From: Flavobacteriales bacterium
GTDB lineage: Bacteria; Bacteroidota; Bacteroidia; Flavobacteriales; Flavobacteriaceae
Length of the DNA: 64,000 nucleotides
Assembly: GCA_013205245.1 (NCBI GenBank)
Contig: JABMNH010000050.1
Location: 1-64,000 of the forward strand
Direction: 5' to 3'
Part shown: piece after piece, positions 8,252-18,400 of the stretch
Position numbering within the stretch: position 1 is the stretch's first letter
Layout of the letters: each line of letters begins with the position of its first letter
Notes under the pieces: model-generated
What the model saw: the letters and a program-made list of their open reading frames with translations, nothing else
Databases searched by the model: none
Told to the model about the DNA's origin: nothing
Position numbers and translations under genes: made by a program

Positions 8252-10477
8252 TTAAAACCAAAAACCAAAGTTTAAATACCAATAATTATTTTTTGTGTCT
8301 GGAGACCAAGCATAAACAAATTCTATAGGTCCTAAAAAAGAATTGACACCATAACTTACGGCATAGCCAGATTTCGTATCCTTAAATAAATCTAGGTTAT
8401 TAAAAAGATCATCATCTACACGTGCGTAATTTGCTATAAACGACAAGTAATTTTCTTTAAAAAACTCTTTTCTAATAATAAAAGTAGATTTTAAGAAGCT
8501 ATTTTCGTTTAGATCGGCTACATCATAACCATAAAAAGGTCTAAAAGTATTGATGAGATTTTGAGCTTCGCCACCTAAGTGAAAATCTAAAACAAAATCT
8601 TGATTATTCCCTATGGTTGCTCCTGCTTCGGTTATGAATTGAAAAGTATATTTTTTATAAAAAGTTTTAGCAAAACTTAAAGAACCATCTAATTGTGTAA
8701 AAGTAGAAAACGGATTTGCAGAAGATGCCAAATAAGCCCGATAAGTTGCCGAAAAACCAACCCCTTTTTTAGGGTAATATTTGGCATCATAAGTATCTAG
8801 TTTTAAATAAAAGTAGGCATTATAATAACTTTCATTTTCATAAAAAACCTTTGTCGTCACACCATCTATAGTAGGTTTATTAAAAGCCTTTATATACTTA
8901 TGTTCTAATCCTAGACCCGTTACAAATTTTTGTTTAAATGTGGTTTGTGCATAAAATTGCGTTGTGAAATCATTATAATCTAAGGGTATTTTTTCTGAAT
9001 TTGTCACAATATTATCATCTTGAAAAGAGCCTCCCAAAACAGTTATGTCGTCTTGAATATTTACGTAACGTGTTCTAAAACCAAAATTCCAATGGAATCC
9101 ATTATCAACATAATAATTTACTAAGTATCTCACATTATCTCCCAATACCAAATCCGAAGAAAAAACATCATTTTTTAAAAATATGCCTTTTGTTTTGTAA
9201 TTAAGTATGACACCTGTTTTGTACAAGTTATCGTAATGTCCTCCGATAGAAAAAGTAGAATTTATAGCATTTTCTTCAATATCAATAACTATTTTATTCC
9301 CATCTTCTTCTGGTAAGAATTTATAATTTATTGTTTTAAAATTATCGGTAGCTGAGAGTCTTTCTACACCTTTCTTAAAACTGTTAAAGGTTAAAGAGTC
9401 GCCAACTTGAATATCTAATTTTCGGGTTAAATACTTTTTACTGTATTCTTTAAGTCCGTTTATTTCGATTGCTTTTATTCTTGTTTTTCGGTTTTTAGGA
9501 TAAATAGTAACCCCCTTAATCAACCTTAATTTATCCGATTGTTGTTTGGCTATTGATTTTAAATAGGGCATTTCTTTTCGCGCTTCATCTTCGCCAGACT
9601 GAATAATTTCTGCCGCCTTATCAAAAGAAACCACACTAAAGCCTTTTATTTTTGGATGAATGTAAATATCAGCCAGTTTATTCTTCGCAGCATTTTCTGA
9701 ATACAAATTAAAATTAACGATTTGCATTATTATTGTTGTGGCAGAATTTAACTGATCTCTTGTCTTTAGTTTATCTTGTACATCTACGCCAATAATAACA
9801 TCGGCACCCATATTGATAACTTCTTGAACAGGAAAATTATTGGCGATACCTCCATCCGATAAATATTTACCATCAATTACAACAGGTTCTAAAAGTGTGG
9901 GTAGTGAGCCACTTGCCCTAATAGCTTCTGGCAAATAGCCATGGTCTAAAATGACTGGTTTGCCCGTTTCTAAATCGGTAGCAATACACAAAAACGGAAT
10001 GGGTAAATTATTGAAATCTTGAATATCGTGAACGTGCTCTGTTAAACGCGAAAATAAATTAAACACATTTTGGCCCTTAGATATAGCGTTAGGCAGTCCT
10101 ATACTTTTATTCTTAATGGGAAGTGTTATGACATACTTTTCATCAATTTCCTTTTGATAAAACGATTTTGATGCGCGGGGTAATTTATCTTGTAAAATAG
10201 TGGTGAAGTCTGTATTTCTTATAATAGAATCTAGCTGATGTGCATTATAACCCGAAGCATACAATGCGCCAATTATTGCACCCATACTTGTGCCTCCTAC
10301 ATAATCTATTCGCACACCTGCTTCTTCTAAAATTTTTATTACGCCAATATGGGCAAAACCCTTTGCGCCACCACCACTTAAAACCAATCCGACTTTTAAA
10401 TCGGTTTTAGGAAGTGTCTTTTGAGCAAATCCGGTAAAAAATGTGCTGATAAATAATAAGACTAAAAGTTTTTTCAT
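8252..10477 (-). CDS. patatin-like phospholipase with C-terminal BamA-type beta-barrel
   Basis: With the start at ATG 10477 the protein has 741 residues and begins with a signal peptide (MKKLLVLLFISTFFTGFAQ). The longer reading to 10528 would overlap uvrC and bury the signal. The patatin domain shows the oxyanion motif GGGAKG, the nucleophile motif GTSMG and the catalytic DGG. A POTRA-like stretch and an Omp85/BamA-type barrel follow, ending in an aromatic residue (FGFWF). The family includes PlpD-type proteins, in which the barrel carries the lipase domain. Activity should be phospholipase A or lysophospholipase at the outer membrane. The substrate is inferred only from family. Confidence 0.9.
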   Translation of the reverse strand: MKKLLVLLFISTFFTGFAQKTLPKTDLKVGLVLSGGGAKGFAHIGVIKILEEAGVRIDYVGGTSMGAIIGALYASGYNAHQLDSIIRNTDFTTILQDKLPRASKSFYQKEIDEKYVITLPIKNKSIGLPNAISKGQNVFNLFSRLTEHVHDIQDFNNLPIPFLCIATDLETGKPVILDHGYLPEAIRASGSLPTLLEPVVIDGKYLSDGGIANNFPVQEVINMGADVIIGVDVQDKLKTRDQLNSATTIIMQIVNFNLYSENAAKNKLADIYIHPKIKGFSVVSFDKAAEIIQSGEDEARKEMPYLKSIAKQQSDKLRLIKGVTIYPKNRKTRIKAIEINGLKEYSKKYLTRKLDIQVGDSLTFNSFKKGVERLSATDNFKTINYKFLPEEDGNKIVIDIEENAINSTFSIGGHYDNLYKTGVILNYKTKGIFLKNDVFSSDLVLGDNVRYLVNYYVDNGFHWNFGFRTRYVNIQDDITVLGGSFQDDNIVTNSEKIPLDYNDFTTQFYAQTTFKQKFVTGLGLEHKYIKAFNKPTIDGVTTKVFYENESYYNAYFYLKLDTYDAKYYPKKGVGFSATYRAYLASSANPFSTFTQLDGSLSFAKTFYKKYTFQFITEAGATIGNNQDFVLDFHLGGEAQNLINTFRPFYGYDVADLNENSFLKSTFIIRKEFFKENYLSFIANYARVDDDLFNNLDLFKDTKSGYAVSYGVNSFLGPIEFVYAWSPDTKNNYWYLNFGFWF

Positions 10478-10502
10478 AAGGCTAACAATGTCAATGCTAA
10501 AG

Positions 10503-12299
10503 TTAGTTGTTTTTTTTATAAAAATCATACACTTTACGCCCTAAAACTTTTCCAATAACAGAAATAAGCTTATCTAAATCAGCCTCTCTAATGCGTTTAA
10601 CCGATTTAAAATGTTTTAACAACACGTCTGAAGTTTTGCTGCCAACGCCAGGTATTTGAGTTAAGCCGCCACTTAATGCTTGTTTGCTTCGCTTATTGCG
10701 ATGGTGCGTTATGCCAAACCGATGTGCTTCGTCTCTCAATTGCTGAATAATCTTCAAGGTTTCAGACCTTTTATCTAAATACAATGGCACGCTATCTTCT
10801 GGATAATACAATTCTTCTAAGCGTTTTGCGATGCCAATAATGGCTATTTTACCTCTTAATCCTAAAAGGTCTAAACTTTTTACAGCCGATGATAATTGAC
10901 CTTTACCACCATCAATAATAATGAGTTGTGGAAGCGGCTCATCTTCTGCAAGCATCCGTTTATAACGTCTAAAAACCACTTCTTCCATTGAGGCATAATC
11001 ATCTGGACCTTCAACCGTTTTAATGTTAAAATGACGGTACTCTTTTTTACTCGGTTTGGCATTTTTAAAAACCACACAAGCTGCCACAGGGTTTGTACCT
11101 TGAATGTTCGAATTGTCAAAACACTCAATATGTACGGGCTCTACCGTTAGTCGTAAATCTTTTTTCATCTGCCCCAAAATGCGTTTTACATGTCGTTCTG
11201 GGTCAACAATTTTTATTTGCTTAAAACGCTCTTGTCTATAATATCTGGCATTGCGCATAGATAAATCTACAATGCGTTTTTTATCGCCTTGAAGCGGTAT
11301 GGTTACTTTAATATTCTCGCCCACATTTACTTTTATTGAGCTGTAAATTTCGGTTGATTGGCTCTCAAAACGTTGCCTAATCTCAACAATACTTAATGTA
11401 AGTATTTCTTTATCAGTTTCGTTTAATTTCTTTTTAATTTCGGTTGTATGCGATTGGATAATGGCGCCATTGCTGATTTTAAAAAAGTTGACATAAGCAA
11501 ATTCATCATCCGACAGGATAGAAAAAACATCAACATTATTTATTGACGGATTTACAACCGTAGATTTAACCTGATAATTGGCCAGCAAATCTATTTTTTC
11601 TTTTATTTTTTGGGCTTCTTCAAATTGTAAATCGGCAGCGAATTGGTGCATCAGCACTTCAAAATTCTTTAGAGAATCTTTAAAATGGCCTTTTACAATG
11701 TTTCTTATGGCGTTGATATCATTGTTATAATCAGCTTCAGACTGCAATCCTTCGCATGGCCCTTTACAATTGCCTATATGATAATCTAAACACAGGCTGT
11801 ATTTTTTGTTGGCAATATTTGTTGGATTCAAATCGAAATTGCAGGTACGCAACATAAACAGCTCGTTAATTAAATCCAGTAAAACTTTAACTGTTTTAAC
11901 CGATGTGTAAGGGCCAAAATATTCTGAGCCATCTTTAATAACACGTCTGGTTAAAAACACACGCGGAAAAGGTTCTTTTTTTAGACACAACCACGGATAG
12001 GTTTTGTCATCCTTAAGCATGATGTTATACTTGGGTTGGTACTTTTTTATCAGATTATTTTCTAAAATTAAAGCATCCGTTTCGGTTTCTACAACAATGT
12101 GTTTAATGCTGGCAATCTTTTTAACTAAAATGCGTGTTTTGGCATTGTCGTGCGTTTTAGTAAAATAAGACAATACCCGTTTCTGTAAATTTTTAGCTTT
12201 GCCTATATATAAAAGTTTGTCGGCTGCATCAAAATATTGATAAATACCTGGCGAGGTAGGTAAAACTTTAAGCTGTAATTTTAAGGGAGTATCAGACAC
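10503..12299 (-). CDS. uvrC: UvrABC excinuclease subunit C
   Basis: The 598-residue protein has the family's layout. An N-terminal GIY-YIG nuclease domain (SPGIYQYFD...LLYIGKAKNL, about 16-39) makes the 3' incision. A UVR motif (about 205-240) binds UvrB. The RNase H-like C-terminal nuclease (ECFDNSNIQG) makes the 5' incision, and tandem helix-hairpin-helix repeats (IPGVGSKTSDVLL) end the protein. The start is a GTG; no ATG lies before the GIY domain. It acts in nucleotide excision repair. The patatin gene follows in the same direction 25 bp downstream. Confidence 0.96.
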   Translation of the reverse strand: MSDTPLKLQLKVLPTSPGIYQYFDAADKLLYIGKAKNLQKRVLSYFTKTHDNAKTRILVKKIASIKHIVVETETDALILENNLIKKYQPKYNIMLKDDKTYPWLCLKKEPFPRVFLTRRVIKDGSEYFGPYTSVKTVKVLLDLINELFMLRTCNFDLNPTNIANKKYSLCLDYHIGNCKGPCEGLQSEADYNNDINAIRNIVKGHFKDSLKNFEVLMHQFAADLQFEEAQKIKEKIDLLANYQVKSTVVNPSINNVDVFSILSDDEFAYVNFFKISNGAIIQSHTTEIKKKLNETDKEILTLSIVEIRQRFESQSTEIYSSIKVNVGENIKVTIPLQGDKKRIVDLSMRNARYYRQERFKQIKIVDPERHVKRILGQMKKDLRLTVEPVHIECFDNSNIQGTNPVAACVVFKNAKPSKKEYRHFNIKTVEGPDDYASMEEVVFRRYKRMLAEDEPLPQLIIIDGGKGQLSSAVKSLDLLGLRGKIAIIGIAKRLEELYYPEDSVPLYLDKRSETLKIIQQLRDEAHRFGITHHRNKRSKQALSGGLTQIPGVGSKTSDVLLKHFKSVKRIREADLDKLISVIGKVLGRKVYDFYKKNN

Positions 12300-12303
12300 A
12301 AAA

Positions 12304-12311
12304 CAAAGATA
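12304..12311 (-). promoter_or_regulatory. -7 box upstream of uvrC
   Basis: An exact TATCTTTG on the minus strand ends 4 bases before the uvrC GTG codon. If the usual distance from box to transcription start holds, the mRNA would begin at or next to the GTG, giving a leaderless transcript. No clear TTG -33 element was seen. Confidence 0.45.
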
Positions 12312-12360
12312 CTTAATTAGTGTTTATGCCCTAAATATAGTTTTGAAGTTTCTTTTTAAC

Positions 12361-12397
12361 TTGACATAAATTATACCAAAACAGAATTGTACTTTTG
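12361..12397 (+). promoter_or_regulatory. promoter of the PLP-dependent decarboxylase gene
   Basis: A TTG (12361-12363) and the exact -7 box TACTTTTG (12390-12397) are separated by 26 bp, slightly long for Bacteroidota promoters. Transcription would start near 12403. This excludes the upstream in-frame ATG at 12395 and supports the ATG at 12413. Confidence 0.55.
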
Positions 12398-12412
12398 CAA
12401 AAATTACAGCCC

Positions 12413-13648
12413 ATGAAGTATTGGAAAAAATACAGCACAGAAACCATCAATAAAAAAATTGACAACGCCCTTAAACATGTTATTGATTTCGAAAATAATA
12501 AGTGGCTTGGTTTTCCTGTCTCAAAACTAGATCCCAATGTGTTTTTTAACAATATTGCCTTTTTGGGCGATGCGCCTTTGTTGCGCTCGTATATTGCCAA
12601 TCCTAACAATATTGGATGTCACACTTATGGCACATCAGAAGCGGCTTTTAAAGGTGCTCAAGATTTAGAAAAAGAGGTTATTAATGTGCTTGCCGCCGAT
12701 ATTTTTAAAGCGGAACCCAACACTTTTGATGGTTATATTGCCACTGGTGGTACCGAAGCTAATATTCAAGCGTTATGGATTTATAGGAATTTATTTATGA
12801 CCGAATATCAGGCTAAAGCCGATGAAATTGTCATACTTTCTTCAGAAGACACGCATTATTCCATCCCAAAAGGATCAAATTTATTACAAATTGATGCCGT
12901 TAAAATTCCAGTTGATTTTGATAACAGGATCATTATTTCATCCGAATTAGAAAACATTATCATCCAACAAAAAAGTCAAGGGAAAAAGTATTTTATTGTG
13001 GTTTCTAATATGGCAACTACTATGTTTGGGTCAGTTGATGACCCAGATGTTTATGCCAATTTACTTAACAAACATAAATGTCCTTTTAAAATCCATATTG
13101 ATGGCGCTTTTGGCGGATTTATTTATCCATTTAGCAATGCAGAATCAACCGTTAGTTTTGCAAACCCAAATGTAAGTTCTATCACTATTGATGCCCATAA
13201 AATGTTACAAGCACCTTACGGAACGGGCGTGTTTTTATGTCGAAAAGGTTTAATAAAACACACCTTAACCAAAGAAGCTAAATATGTTGAAGGACTAGAT
13301 TTGACTTTGGTTGGGAGTCGTTCTGGCGCCAATGCTATTGCTGTTTGGTTGATTTTATTTAAGTATGGTCCCAATGGTTGGTTTGAAAAAATAAATACTT
13401 TATTATTGCGCACAAATTGGCTGTGTAAGCAATTAGATACCAAAGGCATTCAATATTTTAGAGATCCTTTTATGAATATTGTAACGATAAAATCGGCATA
13501 TGTCCCTGATGATATCGCTCATAAATACGGTCTTGTTTCTGCCACGCATGACGAGACCAACCAATGGCAAAAAATAGTAGTGATGGATCACGTAGAAATA
13601 GACGATCTAGAGCCTTTTGTTAAAGAATTGGAAGATTTTAAAAATTAA
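12413..13648 (+). CDS. PLP-dependent group II decarboxylase-like enzyme
   Basis: This 411-residue, fold-type I PLP enzyme resembles glutamate, histidine or aromatic amino acid decarboxylases. Visible motifs are the cofactor-region TGGTEANIQALW and IDGAFGG, and the Schiff-base lysine in ITIDAHKMLQAPYGTG (about residue 262). Substrate specificity cannot be told, and an aspartate decarboxylase or tyrosine decarboxylase role is possible. The ATG at 12413 is chosen because an upstream ATG (12395) lies within the promoter -7 box. The gene converges on lspA with only 2 bases between stops. Confidence 0.85.
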   Translation: MKYWKKYSTETINKKIDNALKHVIDFENNKWLGFPVSKLDPNVFFNNIAFLGDAPLLRSYIANPNNIGCHTYGTSEAAFKGAQDLEKEVINVLAADIFKAEPNTFDGYIATGGTEANIQALWIYRNLFMTEYQAKADEIVILSSEDTHYSIPKGSNLLQIDAVKIPVDFDNRIIISSELENIIIQQKSQGKKYFIVVSNMATTMFGSVDDPDVYANLLNKHKCPFKIHIDGAFGGFIYPFSNAESTVSFANPNVSSITIDAHKMLQAPYGTGVFLCRKGLIKHTLTKEAKYVEGLDLTLVGSRSGANAIAVWLILFKYGPNGWFEKINTLLLRTNWLCKQLDTKGIQYFRDPFMNIVTIKSAYVPDDIAHKYGLVSATHDETNQWQKIVVMDHVEIDDLEPFVKELEDFKN

Positions 13649-13650
13649 TG

Positions 13651-14262
13651 CTAGGCTTCTAAAACTTCTTCATCCGCTTTAGCGAAGGCCTTTTTACCAA
13701 AAAAAATAAGTATGGTAACGCCTATGGTAATTGAAGAATCTGCAACATTAAAAACAGGATCGAAAAAGGTAAAATGTTGTCCACCAAAATAAGGAATCCA
13801 ACTAGGTAAATCGGTATTTATTAACGGGAAATACAACATATCAACCACCTTCCCGTGAAAGAAAGAACTGTACCCTTCTTCTGGCATAAACTGAGCCACA
13901 CCATGATAACTATTCCCAAAAAAAGCGCCATAAAAAACAGAATCGATAATATTGCCTAAAGCGCCAGCAAAAATTAAAGAAATAGCGGTGACTAGTTTCC
14001 AGGAAGCTTTGTCTCTAATAACTGTAAACAGCCAATAACCAATACCGCAAATGGCAATTAATCTAAAAATTGTTAAAAATAATTTGCCGGTTTTACCTCC
14101 AAATTCGGCACCCCAAGCCATGCCATTATTTTCTAAAAAATGGATTCTAAACCAATCGAAAACAACAACTTCTTGACCTAGAAAAAAATGGGTTTTAATA
14201 TATATTTTACTGATTTGATCTATCAATAATACAATGCTGATAATTAGTACGGCTCTTTTCAT
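13651..14262 (-). CDS. lspA: lipoprotein signal peptidase (signal peptidase II)
   Basis: This 203-residue inner membrane aspartic protease removes the signal peptide of prolipoproteins after lipidation. Four hydrophobic segments are seen. Family motifs include NNGMAWG, ALGNIIDSVFYG carrying the first catalytic Asp, and FNVADSSITIG carrying the second. It is a little longer than E. coli LspA because of an insertion before the second catalytic motif, common in Bacteroidota. It has its own -7 box at 14279-14286 and lies downstream of the ileS-dksA cluster. Confidence 0.95.
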   Translation of the reverse strand: MKRAVLIISIVLLIDQISKIYIKTHFFLGQEVVVFDWFRIHFLENNGMAWGAEFGGKTGKLFLTIFRLIAICGIGYWLFTVIRDKASWKLVTAISLIFAGALGNIIDSVFYGAFFGNSYHGVAQFMPEEGYSSFFHGKVVDMLYFPLINTDLPSWIPYFGGQHFTFFDPVFNVADSSITIGVTILIFFGKKAFAKADEEVLEA

Positions 14263-14278
14263 TTTTTTATTTGTTTCG

Positions 14279-14286
14279 CAAAAATA
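14279..14286 (-). promoter_or_regulatory. -7 box of lspA
   Basis: An exact TATTTTTG on the minus strand lies in the 33-bp gap between the upstream secreted-protein gene and lspA. It predicts a transcript start near 14273 and a leader of roughly 11 bases. No clear -33 TTG was found. Confidence 0.5.
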
Positions 14287-14295
14287 TAAATATTA

Positions 14296-14961
14296 TTAGT
14301 CTTTTACGGCATCTAAATAAATATTTGCCTTTATGGCTTTTATGGTAAGCATTTGCGACTTGCTTTTATAAACACCTCTTATCATTTTAGGATTCTGTAG
14401 TTTGGTTTTTAAAGGCAAGGTACTTATTACTTCACCCAAATTAGTTTTAATATTTAATGCTGCTTTTTGAATTTTAGACCTCACAACACCGTCAATTATA
14501 AATAAAGAAACGTCACCTATAATGTTATTTAACAACACTTCTCCTGTATCTACTTCGGCATTTAAATTACCTTCAAAATTGTTTATGAATAAATTTCCTT
14601 TTCCTATTTTAAGACTAACATTGCTATGGTTAGGTACTGTAATAACGTATAAAAGAAGTGCTGGTTGTTCAACACAAAACTTATTAAATTGATCTTGTGA
14701 AGTAAACTTTTCTAGAGCTCTTATCACAAAACCATTTTTTTCGTGACTAAAATTAATAGAACTTAATTGTTCTTCTTGTGCCTCTTTTAATTTCACACTA
14801 ACAATATTATCAGGAGTACTCTCTAATAATAAATTATCAATATCATTAAGATAAATTTCAATATTCTTTGATGATGTTTCTACCGATTTTTCTATATAAT
14901 GTTGCCCAACAGCTTGCTGTATAAAACAAACACAAATAAATATATAGCCAATATTTTTCAA
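14296..14961 (-). CDS. secreted DUF4097-like hypothetical protein
   Basis: The protein has 221 residues with a signal peptide (about 1-19, ending AVGQ). The mature part has alternating hydrophobic beta strands with short repeats such as LFINNFEGNLNAEV and VLLNNIIGDVSLFI, the pattern of DUF4097/adhesin-like right-handed beta-helix proteins. No catalytic motif is seen. It lies between the dksA terminator and lspA in the same direction. The fold call is from the repeat pattern only and the function is unknown. Confidence 0.6.
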   Translation of the reverse strand: MKNIGYIFICVCFIQQAVGQHYIEKSVETSSKNIEIYLNDIDNLLLESTPDNIVSVKLKEAQEEQLSSINFSHEKNGFVIRALEKFTSQDQFNKFCVEQPALLLYVITVPNHSNVSLKIGKGNLFINNFEGNLNAEVDTGEVLLNNIIGDVSLFIIDGVVRSKIQKAALNIKTNLGEVISTLPLKTKLQNPKMIRGVYKSKSQMLTIKAIKANIYLDAVKD

Positions 14962-15012
14962 TTATAAGAATATTAAATTTGTCTTAGCAATAAAAAGACG
15001 GTAAGTCTAATT

Positions 15013-15046
15013 AAAAAAAAGCTTTCTAAATAGAAAGCTTTTTTTT
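15013..15046 (-). terminator. rho-independent terminator of the ileS-dksA operon
   Basis: AAAAAAAAGCTTTCTA and its complement TAGAAAGCTTTTTTTT enclose a 2-base centre. On the minus strand the hairpin is followed by a run of eight T. It lies 4 bases after the DksA-like gene and is symmetric, so it would also work on the + strand. Confidence 0.85.
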
Positions 15047-15049
15047 GTT

Positions 15050-15430
15050 TTAAGGTTGTCTGTTTTTAGCTTCCATACTCAGCGTAGCATGTGGCACCAA
15101 TTTCAAACGCTCTTTATTAATAAGTTTTCCGGTAACGCGACATACACCATAGGTTTTATTTTCTATGCGGTGTAAAGCGTTAGTTAAATCGCGGATAAAT
15201 TTTTCTTGACGGATGGCTAACTGCACATTCGCTTCTTTCGACATGGTTTCAGAACCTTCTTCAAAAGCTTTAAAAGTAGGCGATGTATCGTCAGTACCAT
15301 TATTGCTATTATTCATATAGGCGCTTTTTAACAATGCTAAATCACCTTTTGCTGATGCCAATTTATCTAATATAATTTGTTTGAATTCTGCCAAATCTTT
15401 ATCTGAAAATCTTACTGTATTTGCTTCCAT
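15050..15430 (-). CDS. DksA/TraR-type RNA polymerase-binding regulator, degenerate zinc site
   Basis: This 126-residue protein has an N-terminal coiled-coil part and a C-terminal segment KTYGVCRVTGKLINKERLK characteristic of the DksA/TraR family. DksA works in the secondary channel of RNA polymerase in the stringent response. Only one Cys is present where the classical C4 zinc finger has four, a state I associate with the flavobacterial branch of the family. It starts 4 bases after the ileS stop and is followed by a strong terminator, so the two form an operon. Confidence 0.85.
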   Translation of the reverse strand: MEANTVRFSDKDLAEFKQIILDKLASAKGDLALLKSAYMNNSNNGTDDTSPTFKAFEEGSETMSKEANVQLAIRQEKFIRDLTNALHRIENKTYGVCRVTGKLINKERLKLVPHATLSMEAKNRQP

Positions 15431-15434
15431 AATT

Positions 15435-18400
15435 TTAAGCTTTTTGTATTACTAATTTTGTGTTTATATTATCGAATACTATATCTAAACCTTCATTTAC
15501 AGCGTCTAAACAAAATAAATTGTTAGCCAAAGTTTCTGTTTTAATATACGTTTCATTATTTATTAATGCCAATTCTATAAGGCCATCTTTTTGAAAATAA
15601 ATATCAATTTTATCGGTTACATCAAAGCCAGATTCTTTTCTAAGATTCTGAATACGGTTTACCAATTCTCTTGCAACGCCTTCATTTTTTAGCTCCTCTG
15701 TTATTTTAACATCAAGCGCAACTGTTAAATTATTTTGATTGGCAACCAGCCAACCTTCTATATCTTGCGATGAAATTTCAACCTCATCAGCAGTTAAAAT
15801 TACTAAATTATCATCAATAGTAAGCTTTATTTCACCTTCCTTTTCAAGCCTTGTGATGTCTTCTTGCGTAAACTTTTGAATTTCAGCAGCTACATGCCGC
15901 ATATTGCCACCAAATTTAGGGCCTAAAAGCTTGAAATTAGGCTTAATTTTCTTAACCAAAATACCCGAAGCATCATCTAAAAGTTCTATTTCTTTGACAT
16001 TTACTTCAGATAAAATTAAATCGGCAACGGCTTTAATATCCTGTCTGTCTTGATTGTCCAAAACCGGAATCATAATGCGCTGTAAAGGTTGTCTTACTTT
16101 TATCATTTCTTTCTTTCTTAACGATAAAACCATAGACGAAATTGTTTGTGCTTTTTGCATTTTTCGTTCCAAATCTTCATCTACCATTTCGGGGTTATAA
16201 ATTGGGAAATCGGATAAATGGACAGATTCTGATGCATCAGTAGATAACGGTGCCATTAAATCTCTATATAATTGGTCTGAGAAAAATGGCGCTATGGGCG
16301 ATGCTAATTTTGCAACAGTTAGTAAACAGGTATGTAAAGTTTGGTAGGCCGAAATTTTATCTTGTTCATAATCGCCCTTCCAAAACCTACGTCGGCTTAA
16401 TCTAACATACCAATTACTCAGATTTTCATTGACAAAATATTGGATGGCTCTGGCCACTTTTGTCGGTTCGTAATCATCATAAAAAGAAGCAACATTTTTT
16501 ATCAAAGTATGTAATTCAGATAAAACCCAGCGGTCAATTTCTGATCTGTCTGACAAGGCGACTTCCGCTTCAGCGTAACTAAATTCATCAAGATTGGCAT
16601 ATAAGGTAAAGAATGAATAGGTGTTATATAAGGTGCCAAAAAACTTGCGGCGCACCTCGTCAATACCTGATGCATCAAATTTTAAATTGTCCCACGGATT
16701 GGCATTCGCAATCATATACCAACGCACAGCGTCTGCACCATATTTTTTCATGGTCTCAAACGGATCGACAGCATTGCCTAAACGTTTAGACATTTTCTTA
16801 CCTTCTTTGTCTAAAACAAGCCCATTTGATACCACATTTTTATAGGCTACCGAATCAAAAACCATCGATCCAATGGCGTGTAAAGTGTAAAACCATCCAC
16901 GGGTTTGGTCTACACCCTCAGCGATAAAATCGGCGGGGAAAAATTTATTTTCATCGATTAATTCTTTATTTTCAAACGGATAATGCCATTGCGAATAAGG
17001 CATAGAACCCGAATCGAACCACACATCAATCAAATCGGCTTCACGATGCATGGGCTTGCCAGAATCGGCAACCAACACAATTTTATCAACTATATTTTTA
17101 TGTAAATCAATGTGATCATAATTTTCATCGCTCATATTCCCAACTTCGAATTCAGGAAAAATATCGGCATCTAAAACACCCGCATCAACCGCCTTTTTCA
17201 TTTCAGCTTTAAGCTCGGCCACAGAGCCAATCATCTTGGTTTCATCTCCTTCTTCTGTACGCCAAATTGGCAACGGAATACCCCAATAACGCGAACGTGA
17301 TAAATTCCAATCGTTGGCATTTTTAAGCCAATTGCCAAAACGGCCTTCGCCAGTCGATTTTGGTTTCCATTTAATGGTTTCGTTTAATTCAAACATCCTA
17401 TCGCGTTTCTCGGTCACTTTTATAAACCAAGAATCGAGTGGATAATATAAAACAGGTTTGTCTGTACGCCAACAATGTGGATAACTGTGTTTGTGCTTTT
17501 CTACATTAAAAGCTTTATTTTCTTCTTTAAGTTGGATGGCAATTTCGACATCTAACGAACGCTCCGGAATTTCATCGTCATTATAATATGCGTTTTTAAC
17601 ATATTTACCAGCATAAATACCCATGTGTTTTGTAAAACGGCCTTGCAAATCTACAAGTGGCACAGGATTTCCATTATCGTCTAAAACCAACATCGGTGGC
17701 ACACCAACCTCTTTGGCAACTTGTGCATCATCTTGACCAAAAGTTGGGGCAATGTGTACAATTCCTGTTCCGTCTTCAGTGGTAACAAAATCGCCCGAAA
17801 TCACTCTAAAAGCTTTATCAGCATCTTGATATGGTAAGGTAAATGGTAATAGTTGTTCGTATTTTATACCAATTAAATCGGCTCCTTTACAAGTACCTGC
17901 AATATAAAACGGTATTTTTTTATCATTAGGCTTATAAACTTCAAGTCCCTTTTCTTCTGCAACTTCAAAAGCATTTTTTCCGAATTGTGCACCAACCAAA
18001 GCTTTTGCTAGAATAACTTTTATTGGCTCAAATGTGTATTGATTAAAAGTTTCAACCAAAACATAATCTATCTTTTTACCTACTGCTAAAGCGGTGTTTG
18101 ATGGCAGCGTCCAAGGGGTGGTTGTCCAAGCAATAAAATAAATATTATCCCAGCCCATATCATTCCCAAAGGGAAGGACTTTACTATCAACGGAAAGGGC
18201 TGGGGATAGGACTTTAAACTGTGCCACAACCGTGGTGTCGGTAACATCTTGATAACAACCAGGCTGATTTATTTCGTGCGAACTTAATCCCGTTCCGGCT
18301 TTTGGCGAATAAGGTTGAATGGTATAACCTTTATAAATCAAATCTTTTTTATAAAGTTGGGATAAAAGCCACCAAACCGTTTCCATGTATTTGGGTTTAT

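Noticed and set aside
10478-10528. Upstream start of the patatin gene
   Set aside because: It would overlap uvrC and place 17 residues before a clear signal peptide that starts at 10477.
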